From assembly GCA_029560585.1 (NCBI GenBank), contig JAKQKQ010000092.1, forward strand, positions 1-64,000: DNA of 64,000 nucleotides, read 5' to 3'. Shown one piece after another: positions 16,154 to 25,779 of the stretch. Under the pieces are notes generated by a model. The model saw only the letters and a list, made by a program, of their open reading frames with translations. It ran no database searches and was not told the origin of the DNA. The DNA comes from Verrucomicrobiota bacterium (GTDB lineage: Bacteria; Verrucomicrobiota; Verrucomicrobiia; JADLBR01). A program made the translations under genes and the position numbers. The first letter of the stretch is position 1. Every line of letters begins with the position of its first letter.

Positions 16154-17473
16154 ATGAGAACGATGCGATGGCTGGGATCTCTGACGTTGTGCCTGGCCAC
16201 GATTGCGGCGCGCGCCGCGGCGGCGGACCAGATCGGCCTCGACTGGAAGGCCGGTGCGGCATCGGCGGTGATCACGCCGCAAACAAACATGTGGATGGCC
16301 GGCTACGCGGCGCGCAAGAAACCATCCGACGGGACCGCGCAGGACCTGTTCGCCAAAGCGCTGGCCCTCGAGGACGCAAAAGGCACGCCGCTGGTGCTCG
16401 TGACGATGGACCTGATCGGCGTCCTGCCATCGCTGCGGCAGTCCGTGGAGAGACAGGTCCAAGAGAGACACGGGCTTTCCCCGGAGTATCTCCTGTTGAA
16501 CGCCTCGCACACGCACTGCGGGCCTGAGTACCGGGTGCGGTCGGGGCACGAGCAAGAGGCAAAGGACTATACGAGTTTCTTGGAGCAACGGCTCTTGCGC
16601 GTAATCGGCGAGGCCCTCGCACAAAGGAAACCCGCGCGGCTGCTCTACGCCCATGCCCGGTGCGGTTTTGCGATGAACCGCCGCCGCAACTACGCCCTGG
16701 CACCGGATGATCCCAATGCCAAGAGAGCCCCAAATCCTGATGGGCCAGTGGATCACGACGTGCCGGTGCTCATGGTCGAGGGAGCAAACACCAACCTGTG
16801 CGCCGTCCTCTTCGGCTACGCCTGCCACAACACGACGCTCAGCGCCGTCTCGATGACGAACAACGTCCCGCGCTTCGAGTTCAACGGCGATTATGCCGGC
16901 TTCGCGCAGGAGACGCTCCAGGCCGGGCGACCCGGTCTGACGGCGATGTTTCTGAGCGGCTGCGGCGCCGACCAGAATCCCTATCCGCGCCACTTCATGG
17001 TGCCGTTCGTCAAACCCTTGGAGTTCGCGCAGCTGCACGGCCGCACGCTGGCCATGTCCGTCGAAGCCGCCATGGCCGCGCATGTCCGGCCGATCCGCGG
17101 CCCCGTCCGCGCCGCGCTTGAATACGTTGCCCTCGAACGCCAACCCCTGCCGGCCAAGGCGCCAAACCCACCGAAGGCGCAATCCCCCCCACCCCCCCGC
17201 CAGTACCCAGTGCAGGTGATCCGATTCGGGGATGACCTGTCGCTCGTGGCACTCGGCAGCGAGGTGGTCGTGGATTACTCGCTGCGGCTAAAACGCGAAC
17301 TGGCTGGCAAAGCGATCGTGTGGGTGGCGGGTTACTCGAACGACTACGGCGGCTATATCCCGAGCCGCCGTGTGCTGGCCGAGGGTGGCTACGAGGCGCC
17401 TGATTACAGACCCGAGATCGAGGACCGGATCGTGGGCCTTGTCCACCGACTCCACGATCGACTCGCGCCCTAA
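16154..17473 (+). CDS. Secreted neutral/alkaline ceramidase-like hydrolase
   Basis: A 439-residue exported protein with a signal peptide (RWLGSLTLCLATIAARAAAA, residues 5-24). It has neutral-ceramidase family (pfam04734-type) motifs: GMAAVITP-like opening AASAVITPQTNMWMAGYAAR, the zinc-site block LLNASHTHCGPEY, GYACHNTTLSA and the LSGCGADQNPYPR region. A Pro-rich spacer (KAPNPPKAQSPPPPRQYP) precedes the C-terminal part. It is shorter than characterised neutral ceramidases, as is usual for such homologues in Planctomycetes/Verrucomicrobia, where the true substrate is unknown. It starts 100 bp after narK and is probably transcribed separately. Confidence 0.85.
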   Translation: MRTMRWLGSLTLCLATIAARAAAADQIGLDWKAGAASAVITPQTNMWMAGYAARKKPSDGTAQDLFAKALALEDAKGTPLVLVTMDLIGVLPSLRQSVERQVQERHGLSPEYLLLNASHTHCGPEYRVRSGHEQEAKDYTSFLEQRLLRVIGEALAQRKPARLLYAHARCGFAMNRRRNYALAPDDPNAKRAPNPDGPVDHDVPVLMVEGANTNLCAVLFGYACHNTTLSAVSMTNNVPRFEFNGDYAGFAQETLQAGRPGLTAMFLSGCGADQNPYPRHFMVPFVKPLEFAQLHGRTLAMSVEAAMAAHVRPIRGPVRAALEYVALERQPLPAKAPNPPKAQSPPPPRQYPVQVIRFGDDLSLVALGSEVVVDYSLRLKRELAGKAIVWVAGYSNDYGGYIPSRRVLAEGGYEAPDYRPEIEDRIVGLVHRLHDRLAP

Positions 17474-17475
17474 TA

Positions 17476-17589
17476 GCCCGTTGAAAAGCGCCTTCGGACG
17501 CCGAGGCCGGTGTCCCCCCGATTATGTCGGAAGGCCGGTGGCCTCGCGGGCCGCGCCGATCGTGATCACAGACGGATTCTGCAACGGGC
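17476..17589. repeat. Possible MITE-like remnant with 8-bp terminal inverted repeats
   Basis: GCCCGTTG (17476-17483) and CAACGGGC (17582-17589) are perfect inverted ends around about 98 bp in the convergent gap between the ceramidase and PQQ-propeller genes. Inside, the motif AGGCCGGTG occurs twice. The end sequence TAGCCCGTTGAAAA resembles ends of some insertion-sequence-derived elements. There is no coding capacity. It could also be a long stem-loop terminator. Confidence 0.3.
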
Positions 17590-17613
17590 CGCCAGCACCG
17601 TGGCATCACGACG

Positions 17614-19224
17614 TCACTTCCCGCCAACGCAGTAGAGGGTCTGCGGCGCGCGAATGAAGAATCTCCCGTCTGCCGTCGCAAACGAGGCGAGGATCGGTTC
17701 CCCGAGCTTGTTCTCGGCCACGACGTCGAGATCGCCGTCAGTCCTGATGACGGTCGTCAGTCCGTCTTCATTCGAGAGATAGATGCGATTGCCGGCCACG
17801 ATGGGGGAAGCGGAGAACTTACCCCCCATCCGCCGCTGGAGAATTGTGGCGCCTGAGGTCGCGTCTAGGCAGGTGAGAATACCATGGTCGTTGATGAGGA
17901 ATATCCTGCCGGCCGCCAGGGCGGGCGAAGGAACGTGTGGGCCCCCGCGCAAAACACTCCAGACGAGCCGCGAGCCCGTGACGTCGCCCTCGCCGCCCGG
18001 GCGAACGGCCAGGGTCGGGCCGTTCCGTCCCGACGTGCCGAAGATCAGGCCGTTCCCCATCACGACAGACGGGATGGGTTCGCGGGTCGGCCCAGCGCAT
18101 GACCACAGTCCCTTGCCCGTGGCGGGGTCGACACCGAGAAGCCGCTCGTTGCTGGCGAAAATCATCTCGTCCCGCCCGGCTTCGGCGACCGAAAAAACCA
18201 TCGGCGTACACCAGCCCATCGAGGCCGGTCGGTCCTCGCGCCACACGACGCTTCCGTTATTACGGTCGAGCGCGACCGTGAGCGAGGCCGATGGCCTGCT
18301 CTGGTCTTGATTGAGAATCACCAAATCCTTGTAGAGGATCGTCGACGCCCCGGGGCCCCACGTCCCGTCGAACTTGCCCAAATCGGTCCGCCATTTCTGA
18401 TTCCCCTCGAAGTCGAAGCAGACAACGCCAAGATTCCCAAAGAAGACATACGCCTGTTTGCCATCGACTGCGGGGGTGGCGGAGGCGAAGCCGTTCTTAT
18501 CGCGCACCATCCGCTCGATCGTTTCGACCTTCAGGTCGCGTCGCCACCGCACCTGGCCACTGTCTCGGTCGACGCAGAGCATTGAGCGAACCGTGCCCTT
18601 GTCATCGGCGAACGTGAGGAAAATGCGATCATTCCAGATAACGGGCGAGGAATTCCCACGGCCCGGAAGCCGGGTCTTCCAAACGATATTCTCGGTCGCG
18701 CTCCAGCGGATCGGGACATTCGGATCATCGACCGTCCCCTGGCCGGACGGCCCACGAAAACGGTACCACTGATGTGCGGCCTCGTCATTCGGGTGAACGA
18801 CGCTGAGGTCTCCAGCGCCAGCGACCGACCGCCCAGATCCCTTCGGCGCGGTCAAGGTCACCGCCCCCTCTTGGTCAAACGGCGCCTTTAGCTTCCGTCG
18901 CTCGTACTCTCCCCGCATCACCGCCAAAAAGTTCTTCCCGATTCTGTCCCGCCGCTCGTAGGCGGCTTTCAGCCTCGAATCCGCCAGAACCTTATCGATG
19001 CCGCCGTGCCCTTCCGCGAAGTTCATTGCGTCGTCTGGATTAACGGCCCGCTGCCACTCTGCCGCAAGATCCGTCACGAGCATTGGCGGGAGCGTTGCCC
19101 GATAGTCGGCCGAAGCCGTGTCCCGCTCCAGCAGCGCCATCTCTGGACTGAGTGGGTACTCCTCCGCCCTCAGAACCGACGCCGCGATCAGGACCGCTAA
19201 CGAAACCCAGCCACGCGACATCAT
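17614..19224 (-). CDS. Secreted PQQ-like beta-propeller protein
   Basis: A 536-residue exported protein with a signal peptide (residues about 1-21, SLAVLIAASVLRAEEYPLS). After an N-terminal helical region with many charged residues (to about 150) come the repeated blades of a PQQ-type propeller: WKTRLPGRGNSSPVIWNDRIFLT, DRDSGQVRWRRDL, SATPAVDGKQAYVFFGNLGVVCFDF, ALDRNNGSVVWRED and further repeats. Such proteins in this group are usually structural or binding proteins rather than dehydrogenases, and no catalytic signature is seen. The ATG at 19224 overlaps the upstream stop by ATGA; a second ATG follows immediately. It converges with the ceramidase gene. Confidence 0.87.
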   Translation of the reverse strand: MMSRGWVSLAVLIAASVLRAEEYPLSPEMALLERDTASADYRATLPPMLVTDLAAEWQRAVNPDDAMNFAEGHGGIDKVLADSRLKAAYERRDRIGKNFLAVMRGEYERRKLKAPFDQEGAVTLTAPKGSGRSVAGAGDLSVVHPNDEAAHQWYRFRGPSGQGTVDDPNVPIRWSATENIVWKTRLPGRGNSSPVIWNDRIFLTFADDKGTVRSMLCVDRDSGQVRWRRDLKVETIERMVRDKNGFASATPAVDGKQAYVFFGNLGVVCFDFEGNQKWRTDLGKFDGTWGPGASTILYKDLVILNQDQSRPSASLTVALDRNNGSVVWREDRPASMGWCTPMVFSVAEAGRDEMIFASNERLLGVDPATGKGLWSCAGPTREPIPSVVMGNGLIFGTSGRNGPTLAVRPGGEGDVTGSRLVWSVLRGGPHVPSPALAAGRIFLINDHGILTCLDATSGATILQRRMGGKFSASPIVAGNRIYLSNEDGLTTVIRTDGDLDVVAENKLGEPILASFATADGRFFIRAPQTLYCVGGK

Positions 19225-19439
19225 CGGGTGGACCCGGGGGGGGTGCGGATGCTGGAGAGTTTCCACAGCCATAGGCTTAGGCCACCGGCGAAAATCACCG
19301 CCGGGGCGCTTGCCCAAAGCGGTATCGGATACCCCCCGACCAACACTTCGGTCCGCGTCATCAGACGAAGCAACTGCGCCACGGCCACCAGTCCGAATAT
19401 CGTTCCCGCGACTCGCAATCCCAAAGCCTGAACGCTCAT
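19221..19439 (-). CDS. Small two-helix membrane protein
   Basis: A 72-residue protein with two hydrophobic helices (LGLRVAGTIFGLVAVAQLLRLM and IPLWASAPAVIFAGGLSLWLW) separated by a short loop containing TEVLVGGYPIP. Similar small proteins of unknown function are common in Planctomycetes and Verrucomicrobia. GGAGG lies about 10 bases upstream of the ATG. Its stop overlaps the PQQ-propeller start (ATGA), so the two are co-translated. No function is assigned. Confidence 0.72.
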   Translation of the reverse strand: MSVQALGLRVAGTIFGLVAVAQLLRLMTRTEVLVGGYPIPLWASAPAVIFAGGLSLWLWKLSSIRTPPGSTR

Positions 19440-19670
19440 AAGCGCGCGCCTCCAATCTTTGTATTCTCTCTGGGCCAACGGCCGATCATATCCCACGAGA
19501 TCTTCCACTCGATCTCTACAGGAGTCGTCCGACGGCGACAATGCACAACGCATGCCCTAATTCGGCACACAAATCCGCGGCCGAAAACGACTCGCGCATG
19601 CCCGCCATCACTCCGGCATCATTCTTGTCGTGCGGAATATGAGCGTGATCGGGTGCGTGAGCGAGCGGTG

Positions 19671-19856
19671 ATGCCCACCGCGACGGACACGATCCCGATC
19701 CCTTCTCTTCTGCACACCCTCGGCTATTATATTCCGATGATGCGAATCGTGGAGCAGCACCGGCGGCCGGGCGCGAGTCCCCGGGGGCACCGTCGCGCGA
19801 TCGATCCGACCCGGGCGCTTGCCCCGGAACGGATCGAGACACGGGGGGACGTTTGA
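19671..19856 (+). CDS. Possible 61-aa ORF overlapping the radical-SAM/cupin start
   Basis: This short frame encodes a peptide starting MPTATDTIPIPSLLHTLGYY and ending in a basic Arg-rich tail. Its stop overlaps the TTG start of the radical-SAM gene (TTGA), and third-base GC is high, both weak signs of real coding. An upstream GTG at 19653 is in frame. It has no cysteines and no clear leader/core layout. It may be a leader peptide, a small substrate of the radical-SAM enzyme, or chance. Between 19440 and 19670 I see only the upstream region of the minus-strand membrane-protein gene. Confidence 0.35.
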   Translation: MPTATDTIPIPSLLHTLGYYIPMMRIVEQHRRPGASPRGHRRAIDPTRALAPERIETRGDV

Positions 19857-21577
19857 AGCTGCGGTTCCTGGAACTGCATGTCGGGGCGCACTGCAATCTT
19901 CAATGCCGCGCGTGCAATCACGCATCGCCCGCAAAGGCTAGAGACAACGTGTCCGTGGGCGAATTCCACGAGTCCCTCCAACACATCAAGAGGCTGGGGA
20001 TCACCGCACGGCGCGTGAAATTGATGGGGGGCGAACCGACCCTCCACCCCGACATCGATCAGCTGTGCGCGGCGGCCAAAGCCGCGGGAGTCGGGCCAGT
20101 GCACGTCGTCACGAACGGCACCCTCTTGCATCGGATGTCACCGTCTTTCTGGACAGCCGTCGATGCGGTTCGGGTGTCCGTGTATCCGCAAACCAAAGCC
20201 ACGTGGCCAGACGAATTCGCCGATAAGATCAGGGCAAGAAACATCCGCACTTTCCGGGAGATGTTCACCTTTCAGCGCAACGACGACCCTGCGCTGATCG
20301 AAAGAATCTGGACCACCTGCAAGGTGAGGAACTCATGTTTCGGCGTGGCGGGGGGAAGATTCTATAAGTGCATGCGCGCCGCATTCCTGGGCCGGCTCTT
20401 GCCGTTGCCGCATGATGACGGCGTTCCACTCGCCACGGCAACCACCCAGCGGCTTCTTGATTACATTCAAGATGATCGGCCTCTTGCCGCGTGCTCCCAC
20501 TGCACGGGCTCGCTTGGAAAGCCGTTTCCGCACCAGCAGATCGCGAGGGCGGAATTCATGTCGCTTCAGAACCGGCCCATCGCGGAAATGCTGGACACGG
20601 GCAACCTGGATCCGTCCGGTGCGCTGCGTCCCCGCCATGTTCACAGGAAGGCGTCGCGGTGGAGCACCCCTCGCCCACAGCTAGCCAGCCAAGTCCATCA
20701 ACTGCTCTTGCCATTCGAGCCTGATCCGGCAACGGGCTGGCGCCCCCACCGACTGTTCCGCGGCCCCACCCCCGGCCTGGCGGGTTTCGCCTGTCATGTC
20801 TCGGTCCTGGACCAAGGCAGATCGCCGCATCCGCCCCACCGGCACTCCGAGGAAGAGATACTCATAGTGCTGGCGGGCGAGGCCGACCTTATTTTGCCAG
20901 AGCGCAAGGGGACGCGGGAATCCGAACCACCATTCCGACTCCGGGCACACCAGTTCGTCTACTATCCCGCCGGTTATCCGCACACCCTCGTGGGTGCCAG
21001 CCGCGAACCCGTTCATTACCTGATGCTAAAGTGGATGTCCGAACCCACGGGGATCACGGACCCCCTGTCCTTCGGCGTCTTTTCGCCTTTCGAAACCCCG
21101 GCCGCTGTCGCCGCTACTGGCGCTCATCCCTTCCAAACGCATCGCCTCCTCAAAGGTCACACCCGGTGGCTTCGCCGTCTTCGTTGCCACTCCACGGTGC
21201 TCGCATCACGCGCGGGCTATGAACCCCACGCCGATGCGTATGACGTGATCATCCTTGTGCTCGAGGGCCGCGTCGAAACCCTCGGAAAGGAAGTCGGCCC
21301 CAACGGAGTGATCTTCTACGCCGCTGGCGAACAGCACGGCATCCACAATCCCGGCGAAGCCATGGCCCGATATCTGGTCTTCGAATTCCACGGCCAGCAG
21401 TCGCCTCCCGGCACAAAGGGGATCGCGCGGCATCGGCGCGCAGCGGAGCAACCCGGACCGCGGGAGCCTGATCCGAAGAAGCGCAAGGGCCGCCGCTCGC
21501 TCTGGCATAAGGCCACCGACCGCAAGCGGTGGTCGCGTCGGCTGAATCGATGGTTTGGCCGTCGGGGGCCCACCTGA
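19853..21577 (+). CDS. Radical-SAM enzyme fused to two cupin domains
   Basis: A 574-residue protein. Residues 1 to about 230 form a radical-SAM domain: C14-x3-C18-x2-C21 (CNLQCRAC), GGEPT (59-63) and further cysteines at 156, 162, 173, 214 and 217 that could hold an auxiliary Fe-S cluster. Two cupin-like barrels follow: one with HPPHRHSEEE (326-335) and a second with EPHADAYD (457-464) and H495/H498. The C-terminus is strongly basic. The TTG start at 19853 follows a GGGGGGAC ribosome site and overlaps the preceding small frame by TTGA. Radical chemistry fused to metal-binding cupins suggests a bifunctional modifying enzyme; the substrate is unknown. Confidence 0.85.
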   Translation: MKLRFLELHVGAHCNLQCRACNHASPAKARDNVSVGEFHESLQHIKRLGITARRVKLMGGEPTLHPDIDQLCAAAKAAGVGPVHVVTNGTLLHRMSPSFWTAVDAVRVSVYPQTKATWPDEFADKIRARNIRTFREMFTFQRNDDPALIERIWTTCKVRNSCFGVAGGRFYKCMRAAFLGRLLPLPHDDGVPLATATTQRLLDYIQDDRPLAACSHCTGSLGKPFPHQQIARAEFMSLQNRPIAEMLDTGNLDPSGALRPRHVHRKASRWSTPRPQLASQVHQLLLPFEPDPATGWRPHRLFRGPTPGLAGFACHVSVLDQGRSPHPPHRHSEEEILIVLAGEADLILPERKGTRESEPPFRLRAHQFVYYPAGYPHTLVGASREPVHYLMLKWMSEPTGITDPLSFGVFSPFETPAAVAATGAHPFQTHRLLKGHTRWLRRLRCHSTVLASRAGYEPHADAYDVIILVLEGRVETLGKEVGPNGVIFYAAGEQHGIHNPGEAMARYLVFEFHGQQSPPGTKGIARHRRAAEQPGPREPDPKKRKGRRSLWHKATDRKRWSRRLNRWFGRRGPT

Positions 21578-21684
21578 GCTCCGTGCCCGAGGCTCCCGTC
21601 GGCGGCCCGATCCACTCCCGCCCGATCGCGGCGGCCCACAGGTCCGCCCTTGGCGCGCACGGCGGCATGGCCTAATAGGGTCCG

Positions 21685-24600
21685 ATGATGATACATTGGG
21701 CGCATCCATTCTCACTGGTCTGCTTCCTTGGGGCGTCTCCGCTCGCCGCCAGCGAGAACCCAGTTCTCTTCGCTGACGGATTCAACGATGGCGCCCACGA
21801 ATGGCTGACCACCGGCGGCGAATGGGCCGCGCGCGATGGCGCATTCCACGGACGCGAACAGGATCCGGGACGCAATGCCATGGCGATGCCGGCTGACTGC
21901 GCAGAGATCGATGGCGGCGTGATCGAAGCGCGGGTGCTCATGGGCGAGAGATTGGCGGCCACCGGCTGGGCGCTGGCCGGCATCGCGCTTTTTCAGGGAC
22001 CCGATGACTTCTGGGTGCTCGCCCTCAACGAGGATGCGCGCGGCGCGCGTTCGGTGGACTTCATCGAGTGCCGGCACCGCCGCTGGCAGGCCCAACGCGA
22101 TGAGGGCGCGACGCTGCGAGAGATCCTCCAGGAGGGCGGTCGCGGTGACTGGCGGCGCGACGCGGCCCACACCCTGCGCCTCGCGCTGGACGAAAACGGC
22201 ATCACGGGCACGGTGGTCGGTCCAGACGGGACCATCCTCGTCGCGCGACGATTTGAGTTTGGGGCAGCAGATGCCGTGCGCAGCGGCCAACCCGCCCTGC
22301 TGACGCGCGGCTGCGCATCTGTCTTCGACGACCTGCGCGTGACCTCCCCGCTCCCCGGGGGCATGCGCCGCAAGGAGATCGCCGCCGCGCGCGGCCCCGC
22401 CGGCGCCGCCGCGGTTCTGAAGGATGGCTTTCCTGGGGCGGATCCGGGACTGGTGGATCTTGTGGTTGGGGCGCTGCGGGAGGCTGGATTTGGGGTCAGC
22501 ACGTTGTCCGCTGAGCAGGCGTGCGACACGGCCGTGCTCCATTCCCACACCTTCAACCTCTATGCCGTGCCGGGCGCCGCATCGTACCCCCGCGACGGAT
22601 TTCCCGCGCTTTCCGCCTACGCGCGCCATGGCGGGGATGTTCTCCTTGTCGGCGGGTCCGCCTTCAACAACCTGTTGGTGCGCGTCGATGGCACTTGGCT
22701 GGACCGTGCGGCATTCGATGCGCGCCTCGCCGCGCTGCCCGCCGGGAAGATCCTCTTCGATGGCGATGCAGCCGGGCCCGCCTGGAAGATGTCGGCGAAA
22801 GCGACGAACTGCGGCGCAAGCCTGCAACAGACCACGGATGGTGACGCCAAATGCCTCAAGTACGAAGTCGCCAACCTCGACGGTTGGGCAATGTTCGGCT
22901 GCCAACCGCCCACACCAATTTTTTTGCCGGGGCACGACACCGTATGTTTCCGCGCAAAGGGCACGGTGGGCTCGCCACCGTTGACCATCGAACTCATCGA
23001 GAAGGATGGCTCGCGCTGGATGGTGGCAGTTCCGATGCCGCCCGACTGGACGCGGCGCGCGGTGCCTGTCACCTCGTTCGAGTACTGGAAAGATTCCCCG
23101 ACCGCCAAGCGGCGCGGCGGCGCCCGCGACCGATGCAATCCCGCGGCGGTCGTGCGATTGCAGATCGGGCTGGCAAACGCTATCGCACAGGCATCCCCGG
23201 GCAGGCACGTCTTTTGGATCGATGACTTCGGCACGGCAAAGAATGTGATCGGTGTTTTCGCGGGCCTAGGCGCACCAGAGGTGCCCATCTTTGAAACCGT
23301 AAGCCCTTCCTACAAAACGTACCCCCTCGTGGACGTTCGGGCGCTGCGGCCTCACGCCGGCGTACAACTTCCGGCGTCCGACCTTCCGGCGCCGCTATCG
23401 GGCTCGGCATTCGCGCCGGTCCGGCGGCCCGGTGCGGCGGGCTTCGGGACCGGGCGACCCTGGCGTTTTCTGCCGCTGATGGATGCCTTCGATGCCAAGG
23501 GGCACCGCAGCGGTTCTGCGGCTTGGTTGCTGGCTAATATCGCACCCCCTTACCGAGGGTGCGTGATGGGCACCATCGGCATCGATGGTGCCGACCTGGC
23601 GAACGGTACGGGCGGCCGAGCATTGATCGGGGCGATCGCTCGGCAGATGAAGGCCGGGCTGTTCTTGACGGAAGCCGGCGCCAGTCGGTTCACCTGCCGT
23701 CCGGGGGAGGCATTGGAAGTGGGCGCTCGGGTACTGAATTGCGGCGACGCGGAAACCGCCACCACGGTGCGCATCGAGATCGCCGGGCCTGGCAAGGTTC
23801 TGTTTTGCGAGACCGCCGGGTTGAATCTGCCGCCGAGTGGCACCCGCACCGTGCGGTTCCCCTGGCGGGCGCCGGAGGATGCCGCGGTGACACTCTCGGT
23901 GCGGACCGAATTGACGCGTGACGGAGTGACGGTGGATTCCGCGGCGCATGACCTGTCTATCGAGCCAGATCGCGTTCCAGTCCGCGAGGATTTCATAATG
24001 GTCCGCGGGGGGGAGTTCGTGCTGCGCGGAAAACCCTGGCATCCCATCGGAGTCAACTACTGGCCACTCTACGCCGCGGGGCTCGAGCCGGACCAGTACG
24101 CGGGCGGTTGGCTTGACCCGAAGTTCTACGACCCGGCCCTCATCGAAGATGATCTCTCGCTCATGCGGGAACTGGGCATGAACCTGGTGAGCATCCAGCT
24201 GGGCACGCCGGAGGAGATTCCCAACCTAAGGGACTTCCTGCGCAGGTGCGGTGCGCACGGCATCTGGGTCAACGGTTTTCTTCGCACCGCGTCGCCGATG
24301 GCGTTTGACGAAGCCGCCACGCGAGCGTTTATCGAAGGGGCCGGACTGCGGGACAACCCCACCCTGTTCGCGTACGACACCATCTGGGAGGCGGGCAACC
24401 ACCTTTTCAAATCGCCACAGCGGAAGGCGTGGGACATCGATTGGCGGCGGTGGATCATCCAGCGATACGGCAGTCTCGAGTGCGCCGAAAAGGACTGGGG
24501 AATGGCGGCACCGAGCGAGGGCGGAAAGGTCACGGCACCTTCGGATAAACAGATGCAGGAGGACGGCCCGTGGCGCGTCATGGTGGCCGCATACCGCCGC

Positions 24601-25716
24601 TTCATGGACGACATCACCAGCCGGCGCTGGAACGACGCCTCGCGCGCGCTCCGGGCGATCGATCCCAACCATCTTGTCAGCTTCAGGCAGGGTAACACGT
24701 TGTTCTACGATTTTGCGCTCACGGGACCGGTCAAACACATCGACTTCATTTCACCCGAGGGTTATGCCATCCCGCACACCGAGGACGGGTACGACGCCAG
24801 TGGATTCATCACGCGCTACGTGAAATTCACCACCGCAGGAAAGCCCGTGTATTGGGCCGAATTCGGCAAAAGCGTCTGGAATCAGGTCGGGATGGCAGTC
24901 GATCCGAAGATGGTTGGCGCGCAGGCCGATTACCACGAGCTCTTTCACCGGATGGCGATCGAGGCGGGGGCCAACGGCCTCGCCCCGTGGTGGTGGCCAG
25001 GAGGATACCGGGTCAACGAGCGAAGCGATTACGGCATCATCAGCCCAGATGGCACACCACGACCCTCCGCGGAGCTTTTCCGAAAATACGGGCCCAGATT
25101 ACAGGCCGCTGGCCCAGACCGGGCCCCAGACCACTGGTTCCAGTTTGATCGCGACGCGCATCCCGGCGGCTACTGGCACATCGTATTCCACGAGGGGGCG
25201 GCCAGCTACCGCAAGGCGCGGCAGGCCGGGGCTGTGCTGGGTATCCGAACCGACGCCACCGGCACTCACTCCGGCAACGTGCCCCTGACGGCCGTTGGCA
25301 ATACGACCTACAACGGGACCAATCCTCCAAAATACCTCAATGCCGAGTTCAATGATCTGGTCGTCTGCGACGCGCGGGAGCAGTGGGTGAGCATCGGCCC
25401 CGACGGTGCGGAGGTGCGCGTGCGGCGCGGCCAGCCGGTGCGGGCGAAGGTCAGCGTCGGCAACCTCGGCGAGGCGCTATGGCTTGCACCAGAAAACCAC
25501 CCCGGCCCCGGGGGCGTGTACATCTCCTCCCGCAAGGGCGAAATCCGATTCCAGCAGCCCGTCGCCCGCGACATCCCCCGCTTCGGTGATGCGGACTTTG
25601 GGGAATTCGTTCTGTGCCGCGCACCAGAACATCCCGCCCACGTCACCTTGGAGATGACCGCCCTCGACCGGGCGTGGTTTGGGGAACAGCGCGAGGTGCG
25701 GCTAATACCCGAATGA
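21685..25716 (+). CDS. Large secreted multidomain glycoside hydrolase (clan GH-A-like)
   Basis: A 1343-residue exported protein with a signal peptide (HPFSLVCFLGASPLAAS). N-terminal concanavalin/LamG-like domain (about 25-220) is followed by a region resembling glutamine-amidotransferase/ThuA-like folds (about 240-350), a carbohydrate-binding-like beta domain (about 360-520), a CARDB-like beta domain (about 660-760) and a TIM-barrel hydrolase domain (about 770-1130). That domain has GKPWHPIGVNYWPLY, the probable acid/base Glu in YDTIWEAGNH (about 899) and the probable nucleophile in PVYWAEFGKS (about 1057). The end is another beta domain. Closest type is GH5-like or beta-galactosidase-like. 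Substrate is unknown, and boundaries are approximate. Confidence 0.83.
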   Translation: MMIHWAHPFSLVCFLGASPLAASENPVLFADGFNDGAHEWLTTGGEWAARDGAFHGREQDPGRNAMAMPADCAEIDGGVIEARVLMGERLAATGWALAGIALFQGPDDFWVLALNEDARGARSVDFIECRHRRWQAQRDEGATLREILQEGGRGDWRRDAAHTLRLALDENGITGTVVGPDGTILVARRFEFGAADAVRSGQPALLTRGCASVFDDLRVTSPLPGGMRRKEIAAARGPAGAAAVLKDGFPGADPGLVDLVVGALREAGFGVSTLSAEQACDTAVLHSHTFNLYAVPGAASYPRDGFPALSAYARHGGDVLLVGGSAFNNLLVRVDGTWLDRAAFDARLAALPAGKILFDGDAAGPAWKMSAKATNCGASLQQTTDGDAKCLKYEVANLDGWAMFGCQPPTPIFLPGHDTVCFRAKGTVGSPPLTIELIEKDGSRWMVAVPMPPDWTRRAVPVTSFEYWKDSPTAKRRGGARDRCNPAAVVRLQIGLANAIAQASPGRHVFWIDDFGTAKNVIGVFAGLGAPEVPIFETVSPSYKTYPLVDVRALRPHAGVQLPASDLPAPLSGSAFAPVRRPGAAGFGTGRPWRFLPLMDAFDAKGHRSGSAAWLLANIAPPYRGCVMGTIGIDGADLANGTGGRALIGAIARQMKAGLFLTEAGASRFTCRPGEALEVGARVLNCGDAETATTVRIEIAGPGKVLFCETAGLNLPPSGTRTVRFPWRAPEDAAVTLSVRTELTRDGVTVDSAAHDLSIEPDRVPVREDFIMVRGGEFVLRGKPWHPIGVNYWPLYAAGLEPDQYAGGWLDPKFYDPALIEDDLSLMRELGMNLVSIQLGTPEEIPNLRDFLRRCGAHGIWVNGFLRTASPMAFDEAATRAFIEGAGLRDNPTLFAYDTIWEAGNHLFKSPQRKAWDIDWRRWIIQRYGSLECAEKDWGMAAPSEGGKVTAPSDKQMQEDGPWRVMVAAYRRFMDDITSRRWNDASRALRAIDPNHLVSFRQGNTLFYDFALTGPVKHIDFISPEGYAIPHTEDGYDASGFITRYVKFTTAGKPVYWAEFGKSVWNQVGMAVDPKMVGAQADYHELFHRMAIEAGANGLAPWWWPGGYRVNERSDYGIISPDGTPRPSAELFRKYGPRLQAAGPDRAPDHWFQFDRDAHPGGYWHIVFHEGAASYRKARQAGAVLGIRTDATGTHSGNVPLTAVGNTTYNGTNPPKYLNAEFNDLVVCDAREQWVSIGPDGAEVRVRRGQPVRAKVSVGNLGEALWLAPENHPGPGGVYISSRKGEIRFQQPVARDIPRFGDADFGEFVLCRAPEHPAHVTLEMTALDRAWFGEQREVRLIPE

Positions 25717-25779
25717 GAATGCCGCCCGACTCTGCATCCGGGTCCCCTTCGACCGCCAGCTGTCCTGTGACTTCCCAGG

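Noticed and set aside
21583-21675. 30-aa GTG-started frame after the radical-SAM/cupin gene
   Set aside because: No ribosome site, no cysteines, and composition matches intergenic GC-rich DNA.
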